Below, piece by piece: positions 55,503 to 63,789 of a stretch of DNA of 64,000 nucleotides (positions are counted from its first letter, which is position 1; each line of letters opens with the position of its first letter). The stretch lies in contig JAPLRR010000079.1 of assembly GCA_026399075.1 (NCBI GenBank), positions 31,580 through 95,579 on the forward strand, in the 5' to 3' direction. This DNA comes from Methylococcales bacterium. Lineage in GTDB: Bacteria; Pseudomonadota; Gammaproteobacteria; Methylococcales; Methylomonadaceae. Under the pieces are notes generated by a model, which made no database searches, had not been told where the DNA came from, and saw only the letters and a program-made list of their open reading frames with translations. Both the position numbers and the translations under genes were made by a program.

Positions 55503-56180
55503 ATGAAACGAATGTTGTTATTACTGGCGTTTACCACCCCAATTGCGGTGTATGCCCAACCGTCCACGCAAGTTGCCTGGACACCGGAAACCTTAAATTT
55601 GGTTAAAAATGGCGACCTTAGCAAAGGCAAAACGCTGGCGGAAACCTGCAAAAGCTGCCATGGTGACCAAGGCCAAGGGATGAAAGAAGTGGCGGGTGAT
55701 GCGGATAATGAGGCTATCCCGGCTGTTCCTGCAATCGCAGGCCAACTGCCCACTTACCTATACAAACAGTTGCGTGATTATGCCGATGGTAGCCGCCGCC
55801 ATGTTGCTATGACGGGCGTTGCGCAAGCGCTAGATGATCAACAAGCGGCTGATGTGGCGGCATGGTTTGGTTCATTACCCGTCCCAGTCAGTAAAGCCGG
55901 TAGCCAAAGCCTTGCCAAGGCAGAAAAACTGGTTGGCGATGGCGATGGCAAACGCATTTTGCCACCGTGTTTTGTTTGCCACGACAGCAATGGCAAAGGC
56001 GCAAAGCAAGATGTTCCGGCACTGGCAGGCCAACAAGCCGATTATGTTGCCAGAACCTTGCAGGACTACAAAAGCGGCCAACGGCATAATGATGTCTACA
56101 GCCGTATGCGTTTGATTGCACAACAACTGAGTGACGAGGAAATCAAACAACTGGCGCAGTATTACCAACAACTGCACTAG
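55503..56180 (+). CDS. Dihaem cytochrome c (cytochrome c4-like)
   Basis: The start chosen is ATG 55503, two bases after the oxidase stop, giving 225 residues with a Sec signal (MKRMLLLLAFTTPIAVYAQ). An earlier ATG lies in the oxidase gene and would spoil the signal. There are two haem sites, C-K-S-C-H and C-F-V-C-H, each with downstream GQLPTYLYKQLRDY or GQQADYVARTLQDYKSG blocks, the cytochrome c4 pattern. Position makes it the likely electron donor to CuA. Confidence 0.9.
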   Translation: MKRMLLLLAFTTPIAVYAQPSTQVAWTPETLNLVKNGDLSKGKTLAETCKSCHGDQGQGMKEVAGDADNEAIPAVPAIAGQLPTYLYKQLRDYADGSRRHVAMTGVAQALDDQQAADVAAWFGSLPVPVSKAGSQSLAKAEKLVGDGDGKRILPPCFVCHDSNGKGAKQDVPALAGQQADYVARTLQDYKSGQRHNDVYSRMRLIAQQLSDEEIKQLAQYYQQLH

Positions 56181-56196
56181 TTCTTTGGGAGGTGGA

Positions 56197-56227
56197 CAAA
56201 GTGGGCGCTGATTGGGCGCCCACTTTG
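56197..56227 (+). terminator. Stem-loop after the oxidase operon
   Basis: The stem CAAAGTGGGCGC pairs with GCGCCCACTTTG (12 bp) across a 7-base loop, 16 bases after the cytochrome c stop. No clean U tract follows (TATTAACG), so it may be an imperfect terminator or an mRNA-stabilising hairpin. Confidence 0.6.
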
Positions 56228-56571
56228 TATTAACGCCTCTTGCGAGCTTATCAACTAGGACTTTATCGTGGCTCAGAAGGCATTGTTACGGGGTATCTAC
56301 TGGGCTTTTTTCGCCTGGCGTCAATGCGTAACTTCTATAGTATCTAAAAACTTTCATTTTTAGAGGGGATTGTAAGATAACGGTGCCAATTTGTCGCCAT
56401 TACAATATAATAATCCATACGCTCTTCACTAGGGCCAGCTATATAAAAGTAATAAACCGATCTACTTATCCCCCACATAACCCACCATGACCCCGGAGCA
56501 AAGGGTAAAATATCTGTAGTCTAACTAGACACCAAAAGCAAGTCATGGGTAGCAATAAGGTAGTCAATTAT
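56228..56571. other. Gene-free stretch before the TacA/TacT-like module
   Basis: About 345 bases, AT-rich, with no recognised gene. It should contain the toxin-antitoxin promoter and its autoregulatory operator, but I see no clear palindrome close to the start. Confidence 0.3.
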
Positions 56572-56901
56572 ATGCAACAGCAAAAAACAATAGAACGGGG
56601 TCGTATTACGGCAAGGGTTTCTCCATCAATACAAGAGAAACTCCAAGAGGCAGCCGATTTAACAGGTGCTACCCTGAACCAATTCGTGGTTCAAACAGCC
56701 CTTGAAAGGGCTGAGCAGCTTATTGAACGCGAAACATCAATTAGCTTGACGCGTAAAGATGCTGCCATGTTATTCGCAATGCTCCAAGAACCATCAACCC
56801 CCAATAGTGTTTTGGCAAAGGCATCTGAGCGGTATAAAAATGAGGTAGAAAGTGGGATACTCAATACTCAATACTCAGTCTCAATCAAACACATGATTTG
56901 A
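56572..56901 (+). CDS. TacA-type (DUF1778, ribbon-helix-helix) antitoxin
   Basis: The protein reads MQQQKTIERGRITARVSPSIQEKL, followed by AADLTGATLNQFVVQTALERAEQLI: a ribbon-helix-helix DNA-binding front and the DUF1778 helix. The toxin-neutralising tail is LQEPSTPNSVLAKASERYKNE. I prefer ATG 56572 because AAGG lies nine bases upstream and the family has a short leader; ATG 56545 would add nine residues. It would repress its own operon and neutralise the GNAT toxin. Its last residues (about GILNTQYSVSIKHMI) are encoded across a triplicated 7-bp repeat and are probably not ancestral. Confidence 0.85.
   Translation: MQQQKTIERGRITARVSPSIQEKLQEAADLTGATLNQFVVQTALERAEQLIERETSISLTRKDAAMLFAMLQEPSTPNSVLAKASERYKNEVESGILNTQYSVSIKHMI
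56857..56877 (+). repeat. Three tandem copies of ATACTCA at the antitoxin-toxin junction
   Basis: The unit ATACTCA occurs three times without interruption, followed by GTCTCA. A 7-bp unit shifts the frame at each gain or loss. It lies between the toxin's best start (GTG 56852, with GAGGT at 56842-56846) and the conserved start of the toxin domain. Confidence 0.9.
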
Positions 56902-57350
56902 AAAGTTTTAATTGTGGCAACACAGCGCTTAATAGCTGGCTGCAAAATACATCGCGGCAGCATCAGAAAAAAAATATATCCCGCACATTCGTGCTAGTAC
57001 AAGATGCATCCCCAACAACAATTATCGGATACTACACACTTGCGATCCGGGGATTAACGCCTATAGTAGCGTTGCCGCAGAACATGAAAAAAGCCCTTCC
57101 CTTAAATGTGCCAGCAATGACTCTTGCCCGCCTAGCTGTTTCGCTACAGGAGCAAAAGAAAGGTCATGGCGAACGTTTATTGCTTGATGCAATGGAGCAC
57201 GTCAAAACGGCCTCTAAACTAATAGGTGGCAGTTTTTTATTTGTCGATGCAAAAGATGCAGATTTGGCAGGATTTTATACCCACTATGAATTTGTAGCCC
57301 TCCCCGATGATCCGCTTACTTTGTGCATGCTTATCGCAAACATCCCTTAG
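56898..57350 (+). CDS. TacT-like GNAT toxin, N-terminus frameshifted
   Basis: This frame gives 150 residues: SFNCGNTALNSWLQ, then IIGYYTLAIRGL, the acetyl-CoA loop region LARLAVSLQEQKKGHGERLLLDA, and FVDAKDADLAGFYTHYEFVAL, the usual TacT/AtaT-type toxin order (acetylates charged tRNA). The only start in frame is TTG 56898, leaving two residues before the conserved F-N-C-G-N. The missing leader (ILSLNQTHDL) is encoded just upstream in the same frame but has no start codon. With two copies of the 7-bp repeat instead of three, GTG 56852 and its GAGGT ribosome site would be in frame. Current activity is uncertain. Confidence 0.8.
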   Translation: MKSFNCGNTALNSWLQNTSRQHQKKNISRTFVLVQDASPTTIIGYYTLAIRGLTPIVALPQNMKKALPLNVPAMTLARLAVSLQEQKKGHGERLLLDAMEHVKTASKLIGGSFLFVDAKDADLAGFYTHYEFVALPDDPLTLCMLIANIP

Positions 57351-57364
57351 CGGGTATTTGTTTT

Positions 57365-57509
57365 GTTCCCAAACTTGAGAGAGTGAAAGTATTCCGAAAT
57401 TAGGCAAAAACACGCTTTTCGATCACTAAAAATCAATGGCTTATAATATGTTTTTTGCTGCTTTTAGAGATTTTTAGCTAAGCTTTCACAGTCTCTGGAG
57501 CCTGGGAAC
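57365..57509. repeat. Nested imperfect inverted repeat, MITE-like
   Basis: The outer arms 57365-57389 and 57483-57509 share GTTCCCA...GAGA...GTGAAAG in inverted order. Inner arms CTAAAAATC and GATTTTTAG lie within. The right end, CTCTGGAGCCTGGGAACGAG, resembles a palindromic repeat common in proteobacterial genomes. About 145 bp, no gene. Confidence 0.5.
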
Positions 57510-57561
57510 GAGACATAACCAAGGATAAACCCTCAACCCCTAAGACAAAACCGCCAAATAA

Positions 57562-57935
57562 TTAAACCAACTGGATAATTTGATTAAGCTGTTCGCAAAC
57601 TTGATTGAAAAAAGCATCGGGCAATTTTCTTAAGGGATGTGGTGCTGCGTTTCGCATACGCCAATCGAATGATTTGGGTTGGTGACAAAGAACTTAACTG
57701 GTTGGTTCAGCCTTGTGGCCTGAAGCTTTACCGACGGCAACCGCAAACGGGTTGTCTTTTTTATAGGCGGCGGTCATGGGTAAGCCAATCACTAGCGAAG
57801 TTTTGTCGTTAAAATTGCTTGGCGATAACACTAAGTAGGGATGGGTTTCAAGCATTTCCTGCCCTGCTTGGGGATTGCAATCAATCCAAATGATGTCTTG
57901 GCGATCAGGCAACCAGCAAGGGCTTTTTTTACCAT
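57562..57935 (-). pseudogene. mazF/pemK-type toxin pseudogene
   Basis: The MazF core is recognisable: PDRQDIIWIDCNPQAGQEM, LVLSPSNFNDKTSLVIGLPM and NPFAVAVG. Two lesions are visible. First, the ATG at 57935, correctly nested in the antitoxin's last codons, is out of frame with the core because an A tract has seven bases; eight (or five) would restore MVKKSPCWLPDRQD. Second, a TAA at 57694-57696 replaces the Tyr expected after HKAEPTS. Beyond it the frame stays open for 43 codons (VLCHQPKSFDWR ... CEQLNQIIQLV) to a stop at 57562-57564, the normal C-terminus of the family. The RNA-cleaving toxin should therefore be inactive. Confidence 0.85.
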
Positions 57936-58183
57936 TGTTCAGCGCCCAAGTTGTCCGGTGTCTCCATAGCCTCGCCGCTGTGCCGTTTAGGGTCAAAATT
58001 TGCCAAGCGTTGTTCTAGCGTTTGCGGTTTGTTAACTATCGGGGTGATGATGATTTGCCCATCGATAACGGTTAAGCGTACGCTTTGATGGGCTTTTAAA
58101 TGCGCTGCCTGCGCAATCGCAACAGGTAAACGTACACCTAGGTTATTCCCCCATTGTTTTATATCCAACACGACTTCAGTCAT
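57929..58183 (-). CDS. MazE-type (AbrB-fold) antitoxin
   Basis: The 84-residue protein starts MTEVVLDIKQWGNNLGVRLPVAIAQ, the SpoVT/AbrB swapped-hairpin DNA-binding fold of MazE/ChpS antitoxins. LTVIDGQIIITPI follows, then the toxin-binding tail. I chose ATG 58183, because the upstream 30 codons show no conservation. Its stop overlaps the toxin ATG by seven bases, the normal arrangement. The antitoxin reads intact although its toxin is broken. Confidence 0.85.
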   Translation of the reverse strand: MTEVVLDIKQWGNNLGVRLPVAIAQAAHLKAHQSVRLTVIDGQIIITPIVNKPQTLEQRLANFDPKRHSGEAMETPDNLGAEQW

Positions 58184-58529
58184 AAGCAGTAGCCCCCATA
58201 CATTATGTTTAAATGTTAGTCTAAACGCCGTTGTGGGATTGTTCAAGAACTCATAGTGGTAGCTTAGGCACATGCTTTTCGGAAATGAGAATTGCTGTAT
58301 GTGCGTTGACGAACAGATACTGGTGGCTATTGTGGGTACTATTCATAAGTATCGTAGGTTGGGTTGATGCTGTTCCAACCCAACGTTCCCACATGGTTAT
58401 GTTGGGTTGCGAAAAGATGCAACCCAACCTACGCCGCCATTAATAAGTGGCAATGCTCATCGCCACGAAAAGTCCAAGGCTTGTAGGGAAGGGCAATGGC
58501 TTTAAACACTGTGAATAAGGAAATGACCA
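58184..58529. other. Intergenic region with a GTAGGTTGGGTTG inverted repeat
   Basis: About 345 bases lie between the divergent mazE and BON-lipoprotein genes. The middle holds the palindromic repeat at 58353-58433; nothing else is recognised. Confidence 0.4.
58353..58433. repeat. Dispersed repeat with CGTAGGTTGGGTTG / CAACCCAACCTACG arms
   Basis: Arms of 14 bp (58353-58366 and 58420-58433) are perfectly inverted. Internal CCAACCCAACG and GTTGGGTTGC form further pairs. GTAGGTTGGGTTG repeats are common in gammaproteobacterial, including methanotroph, genomes. Confidence 0.75.
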
Positions 58530-59141
58530 ATGAAAAAAAACAAGCGCGGCTGGGTCGCCCAGTTGATTATATGGGGTGGTTTATGCGGGGTTTTCGGACT
58601 GGTGGCTTGCCAACCCGAACGGCCTGCCGAACAAGCCGGTAAAAAAATTGACCGGGCCAACGCATTGTCAGCGTCTGAGCTGCAACAAACCAGCGAGTAT
58701 GCCAGCGCCAAAATTAATGCCGCCGAGCAGTCGGTGGCAGAAAATATGGTCAAGTCGAGGATACATGCCCAAAAGACGGTAGCAAAAACTGGGTTGGCCA
58801 TAGACCAACACCGTGCGATGGTAAGTACAGGTGCAGCCCAAGAAACTGAAATCGCAGGCGCTGTGCTGCATGACACCGAATCTTCAATTATCTCGGCCGC
58901 TGCAACAGCTGGGGCTTATATCAATGACGCCCTCACCACCGCCAAGCTTAAAACGGCAATTTACGGCGATTCCATGCTCAGGGCATCCAACATTCAAGTA
59001 AGCACCCTAAATAATGTGGTCATCTTGGATGGCACTGTGGACTCTGAACAAAGTATAGGCCGGGTATTGGGATTGGCCAGCAACCAAAGCGACGTGTTAG
59101 CGGTCGAGATTAAGCTAACCGTGGTGGAACCCTCCCCATAA
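58530..59141 (+). CDS. BON-domain lipoprotein
   Basis: The 203-residue protein has a membrane helix/lipobox (LCGVFGLVACQPE, Cys about 27), then an Ala/Gln-rich helical stretch. The C-terminal BON domain (about 128-200) reads TTAKLKTAIYGDSMLRASNIQVSTLNNVVILDGTVDSEQ. BON domains bind phospholipid or envelope components. It ends five bases before the TolC-family gene, so it may be co-transcribed with the export genes. Confidence 0.82.
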   Translation: MKKNKRGWVAQLIIWGGLCGVFGLVACQPERPAEQAGKKIDRANALSASELQQTSEYASAKINAAEQSVAENMVKSRIHAQKTVAKTGLAIDQHRAMVSTGAAQETEIAGAVLHDTESSIISAAATAGAYINDALTTAKLKTAIYGDSMLRASNIQVSTLNNVVILDGTVDSEQSIGRVLGLASNQSDVLAVEIKLTVVEPSP

Positions 59142-59146
59142 ATACC

Positions 59147-60421
59147 ATGCCAGTAACCAACTACACATTGCTGATCGGCCTTTTGGTTTTTGCTGCAACA
59201 AGCAAAGCAGAAACCTTGGAAGAGGCGTGGAATAGTGCGCTGGCTGATAACCATCAAATCAAATCAGCCGCAGCGGACACCCGCGCATCTGAACAGCAGT
59301 TGTATTCAGCCCAAGGCCAACGGCTACCTGAACTTAATGTCAGCACAGGCTACACGCAATACAGCCAAACCCCCGCAGCCAAGGCAACTTTTGGTGGGCA
59401 AACAGCCCAATTTAATACCGCACAAGATGGCAGTGTCAAAGCCCAAGCTATCGCTTCGTTGCCCGTGTTTACCAGTGGGCGCATCAGCCATAGCATCCAT
59501 GCCGCCGAATCGGCTTTGCAGGCCGCCAACGCCAATGAAAGCAGTTTTATGTTGACCGTCAAAATGCAAGTGGCGGAGGCCTATGTGGCGGTATTACGCA
59601 GTGCGGGCAGTTTACAGGTGGCCAATGACCACCGGGATAGCCTCAGCGCCCATGATACGGATGTGCAAAACCTCTATGGGCAAGGCGTTGTTGCCAAGAA
59701 TGATGCCCTGGCTGCCGCTGTCGAATTGGCGAATGCCCAGCAACAGGTGTTGCAGGCAACTAACCAGCTTGATATTGCCAAGGCGCACTATAACCAGTTA
59801 CTGGATCGTGATTTGGCGGATGCCGTGCAACTGTCCCCACAATTTCCAGACAAGCCGCAAGGCAATTTGGCCGAGCTGAGCATCAACGCATTGGGGCTAC
59901 GCCCTGAGCTGGTGGTGCTGTCCCAACAAATTGAAGCCTTGGAAGAACAAGCGCAAAGTGTCAAGGCGGGTGCTTTGCCGCAGCTTAGCCTCAATGGCGG
60001 CTATCAGTACCAAGAAAACCGTTATCAGGTTTACCAAGGCTTGTGGATGGTCAATGTCGGTTTGCAGTGGAAATTATTTGACGGCAGCACCCGCCACAAT
60101 AGTGCAGCGCTGAGTCGGCAAGCCAGTTCCATCAAAGAACAACGCGATGATTTTAGCAGCCAAATCACCCTGCAAGTGCGCCAAGCTTGGTTAGATAGCC
60201 AAGAAGCCGCGCAGCGCATCAGCGTTGCCAGCCTGGCCATAGGCCAAGCGGATGAAAATCTAAAAGTGACCATAGACCGCTATCAACAGGGCTTGGCGAC
60301 CAACACCGAAGTGTTGGAGGCCGAAGACCTGCGCACCAAAACCCACAATAATTTCAACAATGCCCAATATGACGAGGCCTTGGCGACGTTGCACCTACGA
60401 CGGGCGATGGGGGTTTTGTGA
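59147..60421 (+). CDS. TolC-family outer-membrane efflux protein
   Basis: The 424-residue protein has a signal peptide (to about residue 22, TSKA). TolC-like repeats follow: LEEAWNSALADNHQIKSA, LPELNVSTGYTQY, ASLPVFTSGRISHSI and, in the second half, a matching set (LPQLSLNGGYQYQENRY, VGLQWKLFDGSTRHN, VTIDRYQQGLATNTEVLEAE). It would form the outer-membrane tunnel of a type I-like or tripartite exporter with the downstream HlyD and ABC proteins. Confidence 0.9.
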   Translation: MPVTNYTLLIGLLVFAATSKAETLEEAWNSALADNHQIKSAAADTRASEQQLYSAQGQRLPELNVSTGYTQYSQTPAAKATFGGQTAQFNTAQDGSVKAQAIASLPVFTSGRISHSIHAAESALQAANANESSFMLTVKMQVAEAYVAVLRSAGSLQVANDHRDSLSAHDTDVQNLYGQGVVAKNDALAAAVELANAQQQVLQATNQLDIAKAHYNQLLDRDLADAVQLSPQFPDKPQGNLAELSINALGLRPELVVLSQQIEALEEQAQSVKAGALPQLSLNGGYQYQENRYQVYQGLWMVNVGLQWKLFDGSTRHNSAALSRQASSIKEQRDDFSSQITLQVRQAWLDSQEAAQRISVASLAIGQADENLKVTIDRYQQGLATNTEVLEAEDLRTKTHNNFNNAQYDEALATLHLRRAMGVL

Positions 60422-60447
60422 AATGTCAGGGCTAAGCAATGACAGCT

Positions 60448-60521
60448 GGAGTGCAACGGCTTTAGACGTTGCCGTGTCGGCAATGAAACCTAAGGTACAA
60501 CGTCTAAAGCCGTTGTACTCC
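60448..60521. repeat. 74-bp inverted repeat between tolC-like and hlyD-like genes
   Basis: The 23-bp arms GGAGTGCAACGGCTTTAGACGTT (60448-60470) and its inverse (60499-60521) match at 22 of 23 positions. Inside is TTGCCGTGTCGGCAA, itself a palindrome. It interrupts what is otherwise a compact export gene set. It is probably a dispersed miniature element. Confidence 0.75.
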
Positions 60522-60643
60522 GCTTAACTGTGGGCAGTGAGCCGGAGCGGTGGGAACCAGTGCCAACCTGTCTTCTGCCTTAGGGAGAGGGTGCTATTTT
60601 AAGAAAAACCAAACCAACACTTTGCGCAGCTTACGGACATCTT

Positions 60644-61753
60644 ATGGAAAAACAATCAAAATTGCCCAAATTGCTGGCTATCATCGTGGCCGTACTGCTG
60701 CTGGCTGTTGCCTTATGGTGGTTTTTCTGGCGGCAAGCCCCGTTTCCTGAAGGGCTAGTACAAGCCAATGGCCGATTTGAAGGCGACCATTATACGGTGT
60801 CCGGCAAATGGCCGGGGCGGGTGGTTGAATTGCTGGCCAGGGAAGGGGATTGGGTGGTCAAAGGCCAAGTGATGGTCAAGCTGGACGACACCCAAATCCG
60901 TACCAAACTCAATCAGGCCCGTTCGGCGGTGGATGTCATTAATGCCCAATTACGCGCGGCCCAAACTGGGCTAGTGGTGTTTAAAAAAAATGTCCCCTTA
61001 AAAATTGCCACGGCCAAAGCGGGATTGGGGCATAGCGATGCTGAAGTGATGGCCAGCTTGGCCAGTGAAAGGCAAATGCAAAAAGATGCCCAGCGTTTTC
61101 GTGAATTATTAAGCCGTGCCACAGTGGAAAAGCGCCGTAGTGAGCAGGCCGATTTAAGCTGGCAAGTGGCCAAGGCCCAATACCGCACCGCCCAAGCAGG
61201 CAGGATACAAGCCCAACAACAAGTGGCGGAAGCCGAATTGGGCTGGGATGAAATTAAGGCCAAAACCGATCAAGTGTATGCCTTGGCCGCGCAAGTGTCA
61301 CAAGCCGAAGCGGTGATGGCGGAAGCGCAAAGTGTCTTGGATGATTTGGTGGTTTATGCGCCCGCAACCGGCATGGTCACCACCCGTATTGTCGATAACG
61401 GGGAAATGGTGGCGGCAGGCAGCCCTTTATTTGACATTGTGGATTTGGATAAACTGTATTTAAAAGTCTATGTGCCGGAACAAGAAATAGGCAAAGTCCG
61501 CTTAGGTTTACCCGCCCAGATTTACACCGATGCTTATCCCGAGCAAGCGTTTCCGGCCGTGATCCGCTATATCGCCTCGGCAGCCGAATTTACACCCAAA
61601 GAAGTTCAAACCCCCGATGAACGGGTCAAACTGGTGTATGCCGCCAAACTGTATCTGGACAACAACCCCGACCATAAACTGACACCGGGCTTGCCTGCGG
61701 ATGCGGTTATCCGTTGGCAGGAGGGCAGCCCATGGGCGAAGCCACGCTGGTAG
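60644..61753 (+). CDS. HlyD-family periplasmic adaptor (YbhG-like)
   Basis: The 369-residue protein has an N-terminal membrane anchor (LLAIIVAVLLLAVALWWFFW). The split lipoyl/biotinyl-like domain follows (GRVVELLAREGDWVVKGQVMVKLDD and DLVVYAPATGMVTTRIVDNGEMVAAGSPLF), with a coiled-coil hairpin between the halves. The beta-barrel part reads LYLKVYVPEQEIGKVRLG. It connects the inner-membrane ABC transporter to the TolC-like protein. It overlaps the ATPase gene by 22 bases. Confidence 0.9.
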   Translation: MEKQSKLPKLLAIIVAVLLLAVALWWFFWRQAPFPEGLVQANGRFEGDHYTVSGKWPGRVVELLAREGDWVVKGQVMVKLDDTQIRTKLNQARSAVDVINAQLRAAQTGLVVFKKNVPLKIATAKAGLGHSDAEVMASLASERQMQKDAQRFRELLSRATVEKRRSEQADLSWQVAKAQYRTAQAGRIQAQQQVAEAELGWDEIKAKTDQVYALAAQVSQAEAVMAEAQSVLDDLVVYAPATGMVTTRIVDNGEMVAAGSPLFDIVDLDKLYLKVYVPEQEIGKVRLGLPAQIYTDAYPEQAFPAVIRYIASAAEFTPKEVQTPDERVKLVYAAKLYLDNNPDHKLTPGLPADAVIRWQEGSPWAKPRW

Positions 61754-63696
61754 CGGATGATAAGCTGATCCAAGTCAGCGGGTTTTGCAAAAGCTATAAA
61801 AAGAAACTGGCAGTTAATGCCGTCGATTTGACTGTGCAGCGCGGTGAAATTTACGGCCTGATAGGCCCGGATGGCGCAGGCAAAAGCAGCTTGATGAAAG
61901 CCATCGCCGGGGTGTTGTCGTTTGAACAAGGCAGCTTGTCGGTATTGGGCGTAACCATCGATTCAGAAGCCGCAGCGGAACAGGTCAAAGGCCGATTGGG
62001 CTTTATGCCGCAAGGCTTGGGGTTAAATTTATACGGTGATTTATCGGTTGAAGAAAACATCGATTTCTTTGCCCAACTGCGGCAAGTGTCACCAGAACAA
62101 TTGGTGGAACGCAAAGCTAAGTTGTTGACGATGACCCGCTTGGATACGTTTCGGGACAGGCCGATGAAAAACCTCTCAGGGGGCATGAAACAAAAACTGG
62201 GCTTGGTATGCACCCTGATCCACCAGCCCGAACTGGTCATTTTGGACGAACCGACTACAGGCGTTGATCCCGTATCACGGCGGGATTTTTGGGCTATTTT
62301 GGCGGAATTGCTGCGTGAACAGGGCATTACTGCGCTAGTGTCCACGGCTTATATGGATGAGGCGGCGCGTTTTCACCGCCTGTCCTTGATGTATAACGGC
62401 CAAGTTTTGGCGGCAGGCGAACCGGATGTCATCGGCCAGCAGGCCAAAGGCTGTATGGTGGAGTTGACCGCAAAACCCTTGATGCAGGCGCTAGAACAGT
62501 TAAAACCCCATTACGCCCAACTCGAAGCCATCGGCGATAAAATCCGAATTTTTGCCGATGGCGCCGAAAAATCGACGGCGGCAGTAGCCGTCAAGACCCA
62601 GTTGACAGGTGTGGAGATAATTTCAATACGGGCATTTGATGCGGAATTGGAAGACGCATTTATCGCTTTGCTCAGGCTAGGGCCGTTGGCGGATAAGGCG
62701 GCAACAGCCATGACCATCCCCCGGTTTGATACACCTTTACCCGCTGATCAAGGTGTTGCTATTGTCGCCAAAGATTTGACCCGCGATTTTGATAAATTCC
62801 GCTCCGTGGACAACATCAGTTTTACAGTCAAGCAAGGGGAAATATTCGGCTTGCTGGGTGCTAACGGGGCGGGCAAAACCACCGCGATTAAAATGCTGAC
62901 CGGGATTTTGCCACCGACTTCAGGCGAGGGGCAGGTGGCCGGGGCTGATATGGGACATGCGGCACAAACGATTAAAGAGCGTATCGGCTATATGTCACAG
63001 GCCTTTTCATTGTATTTGGATTTGACGGTACTGGAGAATATCCGCCTGTTTGCCAGCATTTATGGCGTAGCCCGCAAAATCCGCCAGCAACGTATTGATT
63101 GGGTAGTACAAATTGCCGGATTGGCCGACGTAGGCGGGCAATTGGCAGGAAGCTTGCCCATGGGGATACGGCAGCGCTTGGCTTTAGGTTGTGCCTTGGT
63201 GCACCAACCGTCGGTGTTGTTTTTGGATGAACCAACTTCGGGTGTTGACCCAGTCGGGCGGCGGCATTTTTGGGAAATATTGGTGCATCTGGCACGGGTT
63301 GAGCAAGTGGCGATTTTAGTGACCACGCATTATATGGGCGAGGCCGAACATTGCGACCATATTGTGTTGATGTATGCAGGCCGGGTCATTGCAGATGATA
63401 CCCCAGCCATGCTGATTAAGGCATTGCAGGACGAAGCCGGACAATTACTGGATATCACCACAGATAAACCCTTGGAAGCCTTGGCCATCTTGCAACAAGA
63501 AAAATTTCAAGGGGTGGCTTTGTTTGGCAAGCATATCCATTTATTGGCCAAAGACACTAAAGCCGTAGAACAACAGCTAAAAACGGTGCTGGAAAAACAG
63601 GCCATCAAACTAACAGAGACCACAACCGAATCACCCACCTTGGAAGATGTGTTCGTGTATCGGGTATTAGCTTTGGAAAATCAAAAGGCGGAGTAA
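61732..63696 (+). CDS. Double-ATPase ABC transporter subunit (YbhF-like)
   Basis: The 654-residue protein holds two ABC ATPase domains in tandem. The first (about 10-235) has GPDGAGKSS, LSGGMKQKLG and LVILDEPTTGVDP. The second (about 340-560) has LLGANGAGKTT and FLDEPTSGVDP, with a degenerate signature (LPMGIRQR), as in YbhF. I chose ATG 61732, which has GGAGG seven bases upstream, over TTG 61714. YbhF works with two ABC-2 permeases (YbhS, YbhR); none follows here within the window. Confidence 0.9.
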   Translation: MGEATLVADDKLIQVSGFCKSYKKKLAVNAVDLTVQRGEIYGLIGPDGAGKSSLMKAIAGVLSFEQGSLSVLGVTIDSEAAAEQVKGRLGFMPQGLGLNLYGDLSVEENIDFFAQLRQVSPEQLVERKAKLLTMTRLDTFRDRPMKNLSGGMKQKLGLVCTLIHQPELVILDEPTTGVDPVSRRDFWAILAELLREQGITALVSTAYMDEAARFHRLSLMYNGQVLAAGEPDVIGQQAKGCMVELTAKPLMQALEQLKPHYAQLEAIGDKIRIFADGAEKSTAAVAVKTQLTGVEIISIRAFDAELEDAFIALLRLGPLADKAATAMTIPRFDTPLPADQGVAIVAKDLTRDFDKFRSVDNISFTVKQGEIFGLLGANGAGKTTAIKMLTGILPPTSGEGQVAGADMGHAAQTIKERIGYMSQAFSLYLDLTVLENIRLFASIYGVARKIRQQRIDWVVQIAGLADVGGQLAGSLPMGIRQRLALGCALVHQPSVLFLDEPTSGVDPVGRRHFWEILVHLARVEQVAILVTTHYMGEAEHCDHIVLMYAGRVIADDTPAMLIKALQDEAGQLLDITTDKPLEALAILQQEKFQGVALFGKHIHLLAKDTKAVEQQLKTVLEKQAIKLTETTTESPTLEDVFVYRVLALENQKAE

Positions 63697-63726
63697 AACG
63701 ATGTTGTAACTGTAGGCAATAACGCC

Positions 63727-63759
63727 AGACCTGCGAGGTTTTATAAACCTCGCAGGTCT
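63727..63759. repeat. Perfect 15-bp inverted repeat after the ABC gene
   Basis: AGACCTGCGAGGTTT pairs with AAACCTCGCAGGTCT across a 3-base loop. It lies 30 bases after the ATPase stop and may serve as a terminator (T-rich after the stem), but the AGACCTGCGAGGTTT palindrome is also known as a dispersed repeat in many genomes. Confidence 0.6.
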
Positions 63760-63789
63760 TTATCAGCCACTAATTTTCACAGTGTGCAA

